Shown: positions 14,974 to 23,479 of the stretch, one piece after another | Layout: each line of letters starts with the position of its first letter | Position numbering within the stretch: the first letter of the stretch is position 1 | DNA from: JAITWT01 sp964439605 | Lineage (GTDB): Bacteria > Pseudomonadota > Gammaproteobacteria > Burkholderiales > Burkholderiaceae_C | NCBI GenBank assembly: GCA_964439605.1 | Contig: CAYTPC010000130.1 | Location: 1-35,649, forward strand | Length of the DNA: 35,649 bases | Direction: 5' to 3' | The notes under the pieces: generated by a model | Seen by the model: the letters and a program-made list of their open reading frames with translations, nothing else | What the model was told of the DNA's origin: nothing | Databases searched by the model: none | Translations under genes and position numbers: made by a program

Positions 14974-15900
14974 ATGGACAGTCTCGAACTCATCAGGACT
15001 TTTCGCGAAGTCGCCATTCAAGGCGGCTTTTCCCGCGCGGCCAAAAGGCTGAAGTTGTCCAAAGCCACGGTCAGCAAGTACGTGGCCGAGTTGGAAGGGC
15101 GTTTCGGCGTGCGGCTGCTGAACCGCTCAACGCGCTCGGTCAGCCTGACCGACGCGGGTTCGCTACTGTTCGAACACAGCACGCCCCTGCTCGAAATGGC
15201 CGCGCTCACGGTGGCGCAACTCCAGGAGCGCGCCAGCCAGCCCAGCGGCCAGTTGCGGATTCTGGCGTCGACCGGCATGAGCCAGGGCTACATCCCCGAT
15301 CTGCTGGCTGAGTTCCTGAGCTACTACCCGGAGGTGTCGCTGAGTCTGTACCTGACCAACCGCACGCTCGACTTGGCCGAAGCGGGTATCGATCTGGCGC
15401 TGCGCGCCGGCCCGATCGAGAACGACAACCTGATCGTGCGCCGGCTGATGCAAATGGATCATCTGGTCTGCGCTTCGCCGCTGTATTGGCGCCGGCATGG
15501 CAAGCCGGAGCATCCGCGTGAACTTGCCGAGCATGCCGCGCTGGTACTGACGAGCCTGGGCGCGCATTCGCATTGGCGTTTTGAAGACGGCGACAAAGTG
15601 CTGAACGTGCCGCTCAAGAGCCGCATGGACGCCACCGCCTCCAGTCCGCTGATCCAAATGGCATTGCGCGGCTTTGGCGTGCTGTACTTGCCTGCGGTGG
15701 TGGTGCAACCCTATGTCGATGAAGGCGAACTCGAATCCATATTGCCCGAATTCACCCGCAAGGATGTGTGGCTGTACCTCGCCTACCTGCAACGGCGGCA
15801 CAACAGCGCCGCGCTGCGCGCGCTGATCGACTTTTTGACGACCCGCCTGAGCAACCTGGCGCCCAACATGCCGCTGCCAAAGCGCCGGATACCCCGCTGA
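14974..15900 (+). CDS. LysR-family transcriptional regulator
   Basis: A 308-residue regulator. Residues 1-60 form the winged helix-turn-helix: MDSLELIRTFREVAIQGGFS, AAKRLKLSKATVSKYVAELE as the recognition region, then LLNRSTRSVSLTDAG. The rest is the periplasmic-binding-like effector domain, with LRILASTGMSQGYIPDLLAEF at the start of its first lobe. The start has GAGGAC upstream; a second ATG four bases earlier is out of frame. The gene is divergent from the exported repeat-protein gene (270-bp gap) and convergent with the dienelactone hydrolase gene, so targets could be the repeat protein, itself, or the nearby hydrolase and oxidoreductase. The effector is unknown. Confidence 0.92.
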   Translation: MDSLELIRTFREVAIQGGFSRAAKRLKLSKATVSKYVAELEGRFGVRLLNRSTRSVSLTDAGSLLFEHSTPLLEMAALTVAQLQERASQPSGQLRILASTGMSQGYIPDLLAEFLSYYPEVSLSLYLTNRTLDLAEAGIDLALRAGPIENDNLIVRRLMQMDHLVCASPLYWRRHGKPEHPRELAEHAALVLTSLGAHSHWRFEDGDKVLNVPLKSRMDATASSPLIQMALRGFGVLYLPAVVVQPYVDEGELESILPEFTRKDVWLYLAYLQRRHNSAALRALIDFLTTRLSNLAPNMPLPKRRIPR

Positions 15901-15935
15901 ACGCGCGCCTGGGCGTGGCGGTCAACCGTTGTTTC

Positions 15936-16625
15936 TCAGTTGCCGCGCAACTGCTTCTCGAAAAACGCCAGCGCGCGCTCGCGTGCAAGTTTGGCCGCCG
16001 CCGCGTCATAGGCGCTGCGGTGGTCGCAATTGAAGCCATGGTCGGCTTCGTACAGGTGCACTTCCACTTCCGGGTGTGCCTTGCGAAAGGTTTCGACGGT
16101 ATCCAACGGAATCCATTGATCCCGGTCGCTGAAATGCGCAAGCACCGGCACCCTGGGCTGGCGCGCCGCATCCCCGCCCGCCGTCATGCCGCCGCCGTAA
16201 TAGGCCACGGCCGCCGAAAGGCCCGAAAGCGTGCAGGCCGCGCGCCAAGACAGCAAGCCGCCCCAGCAGTAGCCGACGATGCCGACCTTGCCCGCCTGAG
16301 CCGCGTAATCGATGGCCGCCTGCAGATCCTGCATCACGCCCGGCGCGGGTAGTTCGTCAACTTGAAGTTTGAGCGCGAAACCGTCTTTCCTGCCTTGCTC
16401 GTCATAGTTCAATTCGACGCCCGGTTTGACGCGGTGAAAAGCCGCCGGCGCAATGGCCAGGTAGTCCTGCGCCGCGTAGCCGTCGGCGACCTCGCGGATG
16501 TGGGCATTGACGCCGAAGATTTCCTGCACGATAACCACGGCGCCCTTGGGCTGGCCGGCCGGCTCGGCGACGTAAGCCGCAAACGCAAAACCATCTTTGG
16601 CGGTGAGATGAATGAATTGCCCCAT
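15936..16625 (-). CDS. Dienelactone hydrolase family protein
   Basis: A 229-residue alpha/beta hydrolase. The nucleophile is Cys in GIVGYCWGGLL, as in true dienelactone hydrolases. Asp in HFSDRDQWIPLD and His in YEADHGFNCD complete the triad, and Glu in VQEIFGVNAHIREVAD matches the residue that activates the cysteine. Dienelactone hydrolase opens the lactone formed in chlorocatechol breakdown, but many paralogues act on unknown esters and no other pathway genes are here, so the substrate is open. The start has AAGGAG nine bases upstream; an upstream in-frame ATG at 16709 lacks a ribosome site. The gene is divergent from the GMC oxidoreductase. Confidence 0.9.
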   Translation of the reverse strand: MGQFIHLTAKDGFAFAAYVAEPAGQPKGAVVIVQEIFGVNAHIREVADGYAAQDYLAIAPAAFHRVKPGVELNYDEQGRKDGFALKLQVDELPAPGVMQDLQAAIDYAAQAGKVGIVGYCWGGLLSWRAACTLSGLSAAVAYYGGGMTAGGDAARQPRVPVLAHFSDRDQWIPLDTVETFRKAHPEVEVHLYEADHGFNCDHRSAYDAAAAKLARERALAFFEKQLRGN

Positions 16626-16711
16626 GTCTTGACTCTCCTTGATGTTGCTTGGCCCATGCCGTGTCCGCCGCGCTGGCGAACTCCATTCGAAAAGCAGCGC
16701 GACGGGCATCT

Positions 16712-16742
16712 TGAAACTGGTAATACTACGCTTGTGAAACTG
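16712..16742. promoter_or_regulatory. Direct repeats in the hydrolase/oxidoreductase divergent gap
   Basis: TGAAACTG occurs at 16712-16719 and again at 16735-16742, 23 bp apart, about two helical turns, flanking GGTAATACTACG, which contains -10-like hexamers on both strands. This spacing suits an activator or repressor binding one face of the DNA. It is a pattern only; no known motif was matched. Confidence 0.25.
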
Positions 16743-16789
16743 AAGAGACGGCGCACCGGCGCACGGCCCTGCTTCGAGGAGATAGAAAC

Positions 16790-18463
16790 TTGAGCGATAC
16801 CACTTTCGACTACATCGTGATCGGCGGCGGCACCGCCGGCGCGCTGATGGCCAACCGCCTGAGCGCCGATCCGCAATTGCGCGTACTGCTCATCGAAGCC
16901 GGCGGCAAGGACGATTACCACTGGATTCACATCCCGGTCGGCTACCTCTATTGCATCGGCAATCCGCGCACCGACTGGCTCTATCAGACCGAGGCCGAAG
17001 CCGGACTCAATGGCCGGCGGCTGGGCTACCCGCGCGGCAAGACGCTGGGCGGCTGCTCAAGCATCAACGGCATGATCTACATGCGCGGCCAGGCGCGCGA
17101 CTACGACCAGTGGGCCACGCTCACCGGCGACGACACTTGGCGCTGGGACAAGGTATTGCCCGCCTTCAGGCAGCACGAGGACCACTTCCTCGGCGATGCC
17201 GGCCAGCGCGCCGACACGCAATTTCCCCAGTACCACGGCCACGGCGGCGAATGGCGCGTCGAACGCCAGCGGCTGCGCTGGGATCTCCTGGACGCCTTTG
17301 CCGCGGCCGCGGTGCAGTCGGGCATACCGCACACCGAAGACTTCAACCGCGGCAACAACGAAGGCGTGGGCTACTTTCAGGTCAACCAGAAAAACGGCTG
17401 GCGTTGGAACACGGCGCGCGCCTTCCTGCGTCCGGCCTGTTATCGCCGGCCCAATTTCGAAATGTGGACCGGCGCGCAGGCCACGCGCCTGTCGCTGCAG
17501 CGCGAGGGCGACGGCTCGCTGCGCTGCATTGGCGCGCGGATCTGGACCGGGAACGAGTTCGTGGACGCCCGCGCGACGCGCGAGGTGCTGCTGTGTACCG
17601 GCAGCATCGGGTCGCCCCAACTGCTGCAGTTGTCGGGCATCGGGCCGGCGGACCTGCTGCGCACGCACGGCATCGAGGTGATGGCCGATTTGCCGGGCGT
17701 CGGCGAAAACCTGCAGGATCACTTGCAGATCCGATCGGTCTACAAGGTTCGCGGCGCACCGACGCTCAACACGCTTAGCGCCTCGCTCTTCGGAAAGGCA
17801 AAGATCGGCCTTGAATACCTGCTCAAACGCACCGGCCCGATGAGCATGGCGCCCTCGCAGCTCGGGGCCTTCACGCGCAGTTCGCCCTCGTACGAGTGGC
17901 CCAACATCGAATACCACGTACAACCGCTGTCGCTGGACGCTTTCGGTGAGCCGCTGCACGCCTTCCCGGCTTTTACCGCAAGCGTATGCAACCTCACCCC
18001 GACGAGCCGTGGCTCGGTGCGCATCCGCAGCGCACGCTACACCGACGCACCGGCGATCGCGCCGAACTACCTGTCTACCGACGAAGACCGCAAAGTCGCA
18101 GCCGATTCGCTGCGTGTCACGCGCCGCATCGTTGCGCAGCCCGCGCTTGCGAAATACCAGCCCGAAGAATGGAAGCCCGGCCTGCAATACCAGAGCGACG
18201 ACGAACTCGCACGCCTGGCCGGCGACATTGCAACGACCATCTTCCATCCTGTGGGCACGACCAAAATGGGCTGCGGCGACGATCCGATGGCGGTGCTCGA
18301 TTCGCGCCTGCGCGTGCGCGACGGCCACGGCGGCCTGATCGGCGGCTTGCGCGTGGTCGACGCGGGCGCCATGCCCACGATCACCAGCGGCAACACCAAT
18401 AGCCCGACGCTGATGATTGCGGAGAAGGCCGCCGCCTGGGTGCGGGAAGACGCGCGGCGCTGA
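16790..18463 (+). CDS. GMC-family FAD-dependent oxidoreductase (choline/alcohol dehydrogenase-like)
   Basis: A 557-residue flavoprotein. It has the N-terminal FAD motif VIGGGTAGALMANRLS and the first GMC signature GGCSSINGMIYMRGQARDYD. The second signature region is GSIGSPQLLQLSGIGP, and the C-terminal active-site segment is FHPVGTTKMG followed by SGNTNSPTLMIAEKAA. The catalytic His and the partner Asn are therefore present. GMC enzymes oxidise primary alcohols, choline, long-chain or polyethylene-glycol-type alcohols; the exact substrate cannot be told. The gene appears to start with TTG at 16790, preceded by GAGGAG, since the FAD motif follows directly and no ATG lies suitably upstream. It ends six bases from the convergent kinase gene. 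Confidence 0.9.
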   Translation: MSDTTFDYIVIGGGTAGALMANRLSADPQLRVLLIEAGGKDDYHWIHIPVGYLYCIGNPRTDWLYQTEAEAGLNGRRLGYPRGKTLGGCSSINGMIYMRGQARDYDQWATLTGDDTWRWDKVLPAFRQHEDHFLGDAGQRADTQFPQYHGHGGEWRVERQRLRWDLLDAFAAAAVQSGIPHTEDFNRGNNEGVGYFQVNQKNGWRWNTARAFLRPACYRRPNFEMWTGAQATRLSLQREGDGSLRCIGARIWTGNEFVDARATREVLLCTGSIGSPQLLQLSGIGPADLLRTHGIEVMADLPGVGENLQDHLQIRSVYKVRGAPTLNTLSASLFGKAKIGLEYLLKRTGPMSMAPSQLGAFTRSSPSYEWPNIEYHVQPLSLDAFGEPLHAFPAFTASVCNLTPTSRGSVRIRSARYTDAPAIAPNYLSTDEDRKVAADSLRVTRRIVAQPALAKYQPEEWKPGLQYQSDDELARLAGDIATTIFHPVGTTKMGCGDDPMAVLDSRLRVRDGHGGLIGGLRVVDAGAMPTITSGNTNSPTLMIAEKAAAWVREDARR

Positions 18464-18469
18464 ACGGAT

Positions 18470-19393
18470 TCAACCGGGCAGGGTTTGTACGCCATCGATG
18501 ATCGCATCGCGATCGATGGTGTAGTTCTGCGGCCCGCGCTGCGCAATCTTGAGCGCCCCGACGCGATTGCCCAGCATGGCGCATTGCGTCAACGGCCAGC
18601 CTTGCTCCAGCCCGTAGAGCAGGGCGCCGCGCCAGGCGTCGCCGCATCCGGTCGGATCGACCACGGCAGCCGGAGCCACCGCCGGGACCTGCGTCACCTG
18701 GCCGTCAACCCACACCTCGCAGCCTTGTGCGCCCAAGGTCACGATCAGTCCGCGCACGCGGCGCGAAACCTCGGCGCAATCCCATCCGGTGCGCTCGCAA
18801 AGCATCTTGCCTTCATAGTCATTGACCGCAATCCAATCGGCCTGCTCGACGAAGCGCGCGAGTTCGGCGCCGTCGAACATCGGCAGACCCTGGCCGGGAT
18901 CGAATACGAAGGGGATGCGCGCCGCCTGGAACTGCGCCGCATGTTCAAGCATGGCATCGCGCCCGTCGGGCGAGATGATGCCCAGGCGGATATCCTCGCG
19001 CGCCTCGATCCGGTTGCGATGCGCTTGTTGCATCGCGCCGGGATGGAAGGCGGTGATCTGGTTGTTGTCGCAGTCGGTCATGATCATCGCCTGCGCGGTG
19101 TAGGTGTCGCCGATCTGGCGCACGAATTCGGTCGAGATGCCCAGGGCGCGCAAGCGATCGAGATAGTCCGAGCCATCACTGCCCACGGTGGCCATCGGCA
19201 AGGCCGTGCCGCCAAGCGCGTTCAGGCTGTAGGCAATGTTGCCCGCACAGCCGCCGAAGTCGCGCCGCAGCTCCGGAACCAGAAAGGATACGTTCAGGAT
19301 GTGCAGCTGCTGCGGCAGGATTTGATCGGCAAAACGACCTTGGAAGGTCATGATGGTGTCGAACGCGAGCGATCCGCAAATCAGCGCAGCCAT
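18470..19393 (-). CDS. PfkB-family carbohydrate/nucleoside kinase
   Basis: A 307-residue ribokinase-fold kinase. The N-terminal GG-rich motif is FGGCAGNIAYSLNALGG, and the C-terminal signature VDPTGCGDAWRGALLYGLEQG holds the catalytic Asp and the anion hole, with Cys in place of the usual Ala in the DTGAGD-like core. Family members phosphorylate sugars or nucleosides with ATP; the N-terminus (LICGSLAFDTIM) is like those annotated adenosine kinase in betaproteobacteria, but the substrate is uncertain. AAGG lies eight bases before the ATG. It closes the minus-strand acc-prmA run, 51 bases after the DUF3426 gene, an order conserved in Burkholderiales. Confidence 0.85.
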   Translation of the reverse strand: MAALICGSLAFDTIMTFQGRFADQILPQQLHILNVSFLVPELRRDFGGCAGNIAYSLNALGGTALPMATVGSDGSDYLDRLRALGISTEFVRQIGDTYTAQAMIMTDCDNNQITAFHPGAMQQAHRNRIEAREDIRLGIISPDGRDAMLEHAAQFQAARIPFVFDPGQGLPMFDGAELARFVEQADWIAVNDYEGKMLCERTGWDCAEVSRRVRGLIVTLGAQGCEVWVDGQVTQVPAVAPAAVVDPTGCGDAWRGALLYGLEQGWPLTQCAMLGNRVGALKIAQRGPQNYTIDRDAIIDGVQTLPG

Positions 19394-19444
19394 TGAAGAA
19401 ACCTTTTTTGAAATGGAAAACAGTAGCCTGAAAACCCCATCCGG

Positions 19445-20464
19445 TCAGGGATAGAAGGCCAGCAGGTGATAACCCGCAACCGGCGGCAGCGAGCTTTCTT
19501 GGGCGCCGCCGAGTTCGACCGCCAGCGTAGACGACTGTTCGGATTTCGGCGACAGCACGGCCGGCGCGCCGAACTCCGCCGGCGTCAGCACGCGCCGCAC
19601 GATCGCGCGTTCGCGCGTATCGACCAGCGTCAACTCCACCGCGGGCATCGCCAACGTAATTGCCGCCGCGTTACGCAGCGTGAACATGAGCTGGTAGCCC
19701 TGGCCGCGCCCGCGTGAAAAGGAAGATCCCTCGATGGTGATCGCGCCGATATTGCGCGGCGCATCCAGCTTGCAGCGGCCCATGCCGCACAGGGCTTGCA
19801 GCGTTGGCCGCAAGGCTGGCGCATAGGCCGCGATCGTGTCGCGCTCGTGCATCAGTATTTGCAGCAGCAAAAACACGAAGGCGAGCCCGCAACCCAAGCT
19901 CAATGCCAATCTGGATCCGATCGCGGCTCTCCACGCCGGCTTTGGCACCGCTCCGATAAAGGAAGGTTCGGCGCCTTCGCCCGTTCCCGGGAGGACCGGA
20001 ATGTTCAATGGCGGCGGCGTGAATTCGGTTTCTTCCGGTTCTTCTTTCAGTCCCTCGCTTCCCAGCAGGGTCGTGACATCCGTGTACGGCTCGTCGGCCG
20101 GCTCGTCGGCTGCCGAGGGTTGCAGCAACTGCAGTACGGCATCTGACGGTGTAGGCGTAGGCGGCGAGGCGATGGTGGATTTGGTCGGTAACTGGGACGA
20201 CTCCAGCAGTTCCAGCAACTCGTCCGCCGGCCTTGGCGCGGCGGACGCGGACTGCCTGCGGAAATACGATCGCATCCCGCCGGTGAAGACGCCACTGCCG
20301 TCGTGCGAGGGTTTGGACGGTTCCCCGGCCTCGTCCGTCAAAACGCTGGCATCGAATACGTAACCACAGCGCCCGCAGCGCACCCAGCCGTCGGAAATGC
20401 GCAACTGGTCATTAACCACCTTGTATATGGTGGTGCAAGACGGACAACGGGTGACGAGGCTCAT
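19445..20464 (-). CDS. Zinc-ribbon DUF3426 membrane protein
   Basis: A 339-residue protein. Residues 1-40 are an MJ0042-type zinc ribbon with two Cys pairs (CPSC and CGRC, in RCPSCTTIYKV and VRCGRCGYVF). A long low-complexity Pro/Ser/Glu linker follows, then a single membrane segment at about residue 190 (LALSLGCGLAFVFLLLQIL) and a C-terminal DUF3426 beta domain outside the membrane. Function is unknown; the layout suggests a cytoplasmic metal-bound head tethered to the inner membrane with a periplasmic domain. It lies 62 bases downstream of prmA. Confidence 0.88.
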   Translation of the reverse strand: MSLVTRCPSCTTIYKVVNDQLRISDGWVRCGRCGYVFDASVLTDEAGEPSKPSHDGSGVFTGGMRSYFRRQSASAAPRPADELLELLESSQLPTKSTIASPPTPTPSDAVLQLLQPSAADEPADEPYTDVTTLLGSEGLKEEPEETEFTPPPLNIPVLPGTGEGAEPSFIGAVPKPAWRAAIGSRLALSLGCGLAFVFLLLQILMHERDTIAAYAPALRPTLQALCGMGRCKLDAPRNIGAITIEGSSFSRGRGQGYQLMFTLRNAAAITLAMPAVELTLVDTRERAIVRRVLTPAEFGAPAVLSPKSEQSSTLAVELGGAQESSLPPVAGYHLLAFYP

Positions 20465-20526
20465 GCGGATCGCATTGTAGGGGCCGTCCTGGCAGCAAGC
20501 AGGCGCAGCTCGGAGCCCTGTTCAGT

Positions 20527-21414
20527 TCAGGCGCGCGCGGTCATCAGAATCCAGCCGTCCTCGCGGTCACTGAGCTCGAGCCGGACATGGGGGGCATAAG
20601 CCGCCGCGAGCTCCTCGGCCTGCCGTTCGAGGATGCCCGCCATCACGAGCGACCCTCCCGGCGCCAGATGGCCGCACAGCAGCGGCGCAAGCACCTTCAG
20701 CGGTGTGGCCAGAATATTGGCGAGCACGATGTCATACCGGCCCTGCGCCAGTTCGGGCGGTCCGGCGTGGATCTGTACGCCATTGGCTTGCGCATTGAGT
20801 TGACTGGCCTGCACCGCCGATTCGTCGATGTCAACCGCGTCGATCTCGCGTGCGCCGTGCTTGGCGGCGCCGATGGCGAGGATTCCCGAGCCGCAGCCGT
20901 AATCGAGCACCCGCCGGCCGTCGATTTGGCCGGCATGCGCCGCAATCCAGCGCAAGCACATGCGCGTGGTGGGATGACTGCCGGTGCCGAAAGCCAGGCC
21001 CGGATCGAGCCGGATGACCTGCCGCGCCTGCGGTGGCGGCTCATGCCAGGTCGGCACGATCCAGAAGGTGTGCGTGATCTGCACCGGTTCGAACTGCGAT
21101 TGCGTCAGCCGCACCCAATCCTGCTCGGGCACCTGGGCGATACCGGCCAGCTCGCAGCCAGCGAAAAAATCCTGCGCCGCGAGTACCGCCGCCGCCTCGC
21201 GCGCGGGCGCCTCGCCGGAAAAAAGCGCCGTCACGCGCGAACGCTGCCAGCTTTCCTTGGGCGGGGGCATGCCGGGCTCGCCGAACAGCGCCTGTTCCGC
21301 GTCGGTCTGCGCATCGGCGTCTTCAACCGACACGCTCAGTGCGTCCAGCGCGTCAAGCGCCTCGCTGAGGATCTCCACCCGTTCCTCGGGCGCGAGCAAG
21401 CGCAACTCGTACAT
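20527..21414 (-). CDS. prmA: Ribosomal protein L11 methyltransferase
   Basis: A 295-residue SAM-dependent methyltransferase that trimethylates L11. It has the PrmA core: FGTGSHPTTRMCLRW, then the SAM-binding motif VLDYGCGSGILAIGAAKHGA, VDIDESAVQAS and the post-motif LANILATPLKVLAP, where the Asn replaces the usual Asp. ATG 21414 is five bases after the accC stop with AAGG just upstream, so it is almost certainly co-transcribed and translationally coupled; the longer frame starting in accC is rejected. accB-accC-prmA is a conserved order in Proteobacteria. Confidence 0.95.
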   Translation of the reverse strand: MYELRLLAPEERVEILSEALDALDALSVSVEDADAQTDAEQALFGEPGMPPPKESWQRSRVTALFSGEAPAREAAAVLAAQDFFAGCELAGIAQVPEQDWVRLTQSQFEPVQITHTFWIVPTWHEPPPQARQVIRLDPGLAFGTGSHPTTRMCLRWIAAHAGQIDGRRVLDYGCGSGILAIGAAKHGAREIDAVDIDESAVQASQLNAQANGVQIHAGPPELAQGRYDIVLANILATPLKVLAPLLCGHLAPGGSLVMAGILERQAEELAAAYAPHVRLELSDREDGWILMTARA

Positions 21415-21419
21415 CACCT

Positions 21420-22769
21420 TTACCGCGGATGCGTGGCAAGCCACTCTTCGAGATAGTGAATATTGGTTCCGCCTTCCATGAACTTGGCGTCGACCATCAG
21501 TTCGCGATGCAATGCGAGATTGGTCTGAATGCCCTCGACCACCATTTCACTGAGCGCGGTACGCATGCGCGCCAAAGCCTGCTCGCGCGTATCGCCGTGC
21601 ACGATGATCTTGCCGATCATCGAATCGTAGTTGGGCGGTACGAAATAGTTCGAATAGACGTGCGAATCGACGCGCACCCCCGGCCCGCCGGGTGGATGCC
21701 ACATCGTGATGCGGCCCGGCGACGGGGTGAACTTGTACGGATCCTCGGCGTTGATGCGGCACTCGATCGAGTGGCCGCGCATCGCGATTTGACGCTGCGT
21801 GAAAGGCAGCTTTTCGCCGGCCGCGACCATGATCTGCGTGCGCACGATATCGATGCCGGTGGTGAATTCGGTCACCGGATGCTCCACCTGCACGCGCGTA
21901 TTCATTTCGATGAAATAAAACTCGCCGTTCTCGTAGAGGAACTCGAAGGTACCGGCGCCGCGATACCCGATCTTCTTGCAGGCCGCCGTGCAGCGCTCAC
22001 CGATTTTTTCGATCAGTTTGCGCGGAATACCCGGCGCGGGCGATTCCTCGATCACCTTCTGGTGGCGCCGCTGCATCGAACAGTCGCGCTCGCCGAGGTA
22101 GACCGCGTTGCGGTGCTTGTCGGCCAGTATCTGGATCTCGATGTGGCGCGGGTTCTGGAGGAACTTCTCCATGTACACCGACGGGTTATTGAATGCCGCC
22201 TGCGCTTCCGCTTTGGTCGTCTGGATGGCGCTGAGCAGCGCCGCCTCGGTGTACACCACGCGCATGCCGCGCCCGCCGCCGCCGCCAGAGGCCTTGATGA
22301 TGACCGGATAGCCGATCGCGCGCGCAATGCGCTTGTTGACCGCCGCATCGTCGGACAGTTCGCCTTCCGAGCCCGGCACGCATGGCACGCCGGCCTTGAG
22401 CATCGCCTGCTTGGCCGACACCTTGTCGCCCATGATCCGGATCGACTCGGGGGTAGGGCCGATGAACTGGAACCCGCTTTTTTCGACCCGCTCGGCAAAA
22501 TCGGCGTTCTCGCTCAGGAAGCCGTAGCCCGGATGGATGGCCTCCACGTCGGTCACTTCAGCGGCCGAGATGATGGCCGGCATGCTCAGGTAACTCTGCC
22601 CCGAGGGCGCGGGGCCGATGCACACCGCCTCCTGTGCAAGCTTGACGTACTTGGCGTCGCGGTCGGCCTCCGAATAGACCATGACGGCCTTGATGCCGAG
22701 CTCACTGCAAGCGCGCTGGATTCTCAGGGCAATTTCGCCGCGATTGGCGACCAGGATCTTCTTAAACAT
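21420..22769 (-). CDS. accC: Biotin carboxylase subunit of acetyl-CoA carboxylase
   Basis: A 449-residue ATP-grasp enzyme that carboxylates the biotin of AccB, the first half of malonyl-CoA formation for fatty-acid synthesis. The N-terminus MFKKILVANRGEIALRI is diagnostic. The ATP lid KASGGGGGRGMRVV, EKFLQNPRHIEIQ and the active-site segment FIEMNTRVQVEHPVTE are all intact. GGAGGA lies six bases before ATG 22769. The 120-base gap from accB is larger than usual and holds a small ORF whose stop overlaps the accC start. Confidence 0.97.
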   Translation of the reverse strand: MFKKILVANRGEIALRIQRACSELGIKAVMVYSEADRDAKYVKLAQEAVCIGPAPSGQSYLSMPAIISAAEVTDVEAIHPGYGFLSENADFAERVEKSGFQFIGPTPESIRIMGDKVSAKQAMLKAGVPCVPGSEGELSDDAAVNKRIARAIGYPVIIKASGGGGGRGMRVVYTEAALLSAIQTTKAEAQAAFNNPSVYMEKFLQNPRHIEIQILADKHRNAVYLGERDCSMQRRHQKVIEESPAPGIPRKLIEKIGERCTAACKKIGYRGAGTFEFLYENGEFYFIEMNTRVQVEHPVTEFTTGIDIVRTQIMVAAGEKLPFTQRQIAMRGHSIECRINAEDPYKFTPSPGRITMWHPPGGPGVRVDSHVYSNYFVPPNYDSMIGKIIVHGDTREQALARMRTALSEMVVEGIQTNLALHRELMVDAKFMEGGTNIHYLEEWLATHPR

Positions 22770-22887
22770 TGCATCCTCCGCAGCTGGCCGCCCGCGCGTC
22801 CATGCGCGCCGGGGCAATTGGCCGAACCTCGTCCGCCCGCGCCAAGGCGCAAGCGCCGCAGCCGGCAGCCAAGATTCTTTTGAACAT
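22762..22887 (-). CDS. Candidate 41-codon ORF between accB and accC
   Basis: The minus strand opens ATG at 22887, two bases after the accB stop, and stays open to TAA at 22764-22762, which overlaps the accC start codon out of frame. The first eight residues MFKRILAA resemble the AccC start MFKKILVA, and 17 of the first 24 bases match the accC 5' end. The remainder is Ala/Arg/Cys rich. It has no ribosome site of its own beyond the accB coding end. It could be a remnant of a tandem duplication of the accC 5' end, or a coupling peptide that carries ribosomes from accB to accC. Chance is not excluded. Confidence 0.35.
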   Translation of the reverse strand: MFKRILAAGCGACALARADEVRPIAPARMDARAASCGGCNV

Positions 22888-22889
22888 GA

Positions 22890-23351
22890 TCACCCGATGA
22901 CGAACAGCGGCTGACCGTATTCCACGGGTTGCCCGTTTTCTCCAAGGATCTGCAGGATCGTGCCGCTCTGGTCGGCCTCGATCTCATTGAGAATCTTCAT
23001 CGCCTCGATGATGCAAAGCGTCTGGCCTTTCTTGATCTGCGAGCCGACCTCCACGAAAGATTGCGCATCCGGACTCGGTGCGCGATAGAAGGTACCGACC
23101 ATCGGCGACTTGACCGTGTGCCCCTCCGGTTCGGGGGCCGGCGCGGCAGCCGCCACGGGTGCTGGCGCTGCCATGGCAGCCATGTCCGCGGCTACGGGCG
23201 CGGCGGCCAAAGTTTGAACATGCTGAACCGGCGCTGCTGCGCCGCCGCCCTTGACGATCCTGACCTTGCCCTCGGCTTCGGTGATTTCAAGTTCAGAAAT
23301 GTTCGATTCCGACACCAAGTCAACCAGCGTCTTGAGTTTGCGTAAATCCAT
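22890..23351 (-). CDS. accB: Biotin carboxyl carrier protein of acetyl-CoA carboxylase
   Basis: A 153-residue carrier. Residues 1-35 are the conserved N-terminal helix region (MDLRKLKTLVDLVSESN), residues 36-77 an Ala/Pro linker, and residues 78-153 the biotinyl domain. Biotin is attached to Lys119 in IEAMKILNEI. The thumb segment VGTFYRAPSPDA is also present. The product shuttles carboxyl groups from AccC to the carboxyltransferase. GGAG lies five bases before the ATG. aroQ, often directly upstream in related genomes, is not here; a 128-base gap (23352-23479) separates it from the tlpA-like gene and probably contains the operon promoter. Confidence 0.96.
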   Translation of the reverse strand: MDLRKLKTLVDLVSESNISELEITEAEGKVRIVKGGGAAAPVQHVQTLAAAPVAADMAAMAAPAPVAAAAPAPEPEGHTVKSPMVGTFYRAPSPDAQSFVEVGSQIKKGQTLCIIEAMKILNEIEADQSGTILQILGENGQPVEYGQPLFVIG

Positions 23352-23479
23352 GGGACTCCGATGCCAGCGCGGAGCCGGCTTATGGGTTAAGTCATCCAAA
23401 ATCGGGGTACAGCTGCCTATTTTCGCCTTCTTCTTCGTTCAGACGTTATTTGGCTGCTCCCGATACAAAAAGCAACATT

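Noticed and set aside
17057..18328. 423-codon minus-strand frame opposite the GMC oxidoreductase
   Set aside because: Antisense shadow of a gene with intact FAD and active-site motifs.
21429..22883. 484-codon plus-strand frame opposite accC
   Set aside because: It is antisense to a textbook accC, is rich in Arg/His/Ala from GC-rich reverse codons and has no recognisable motif.
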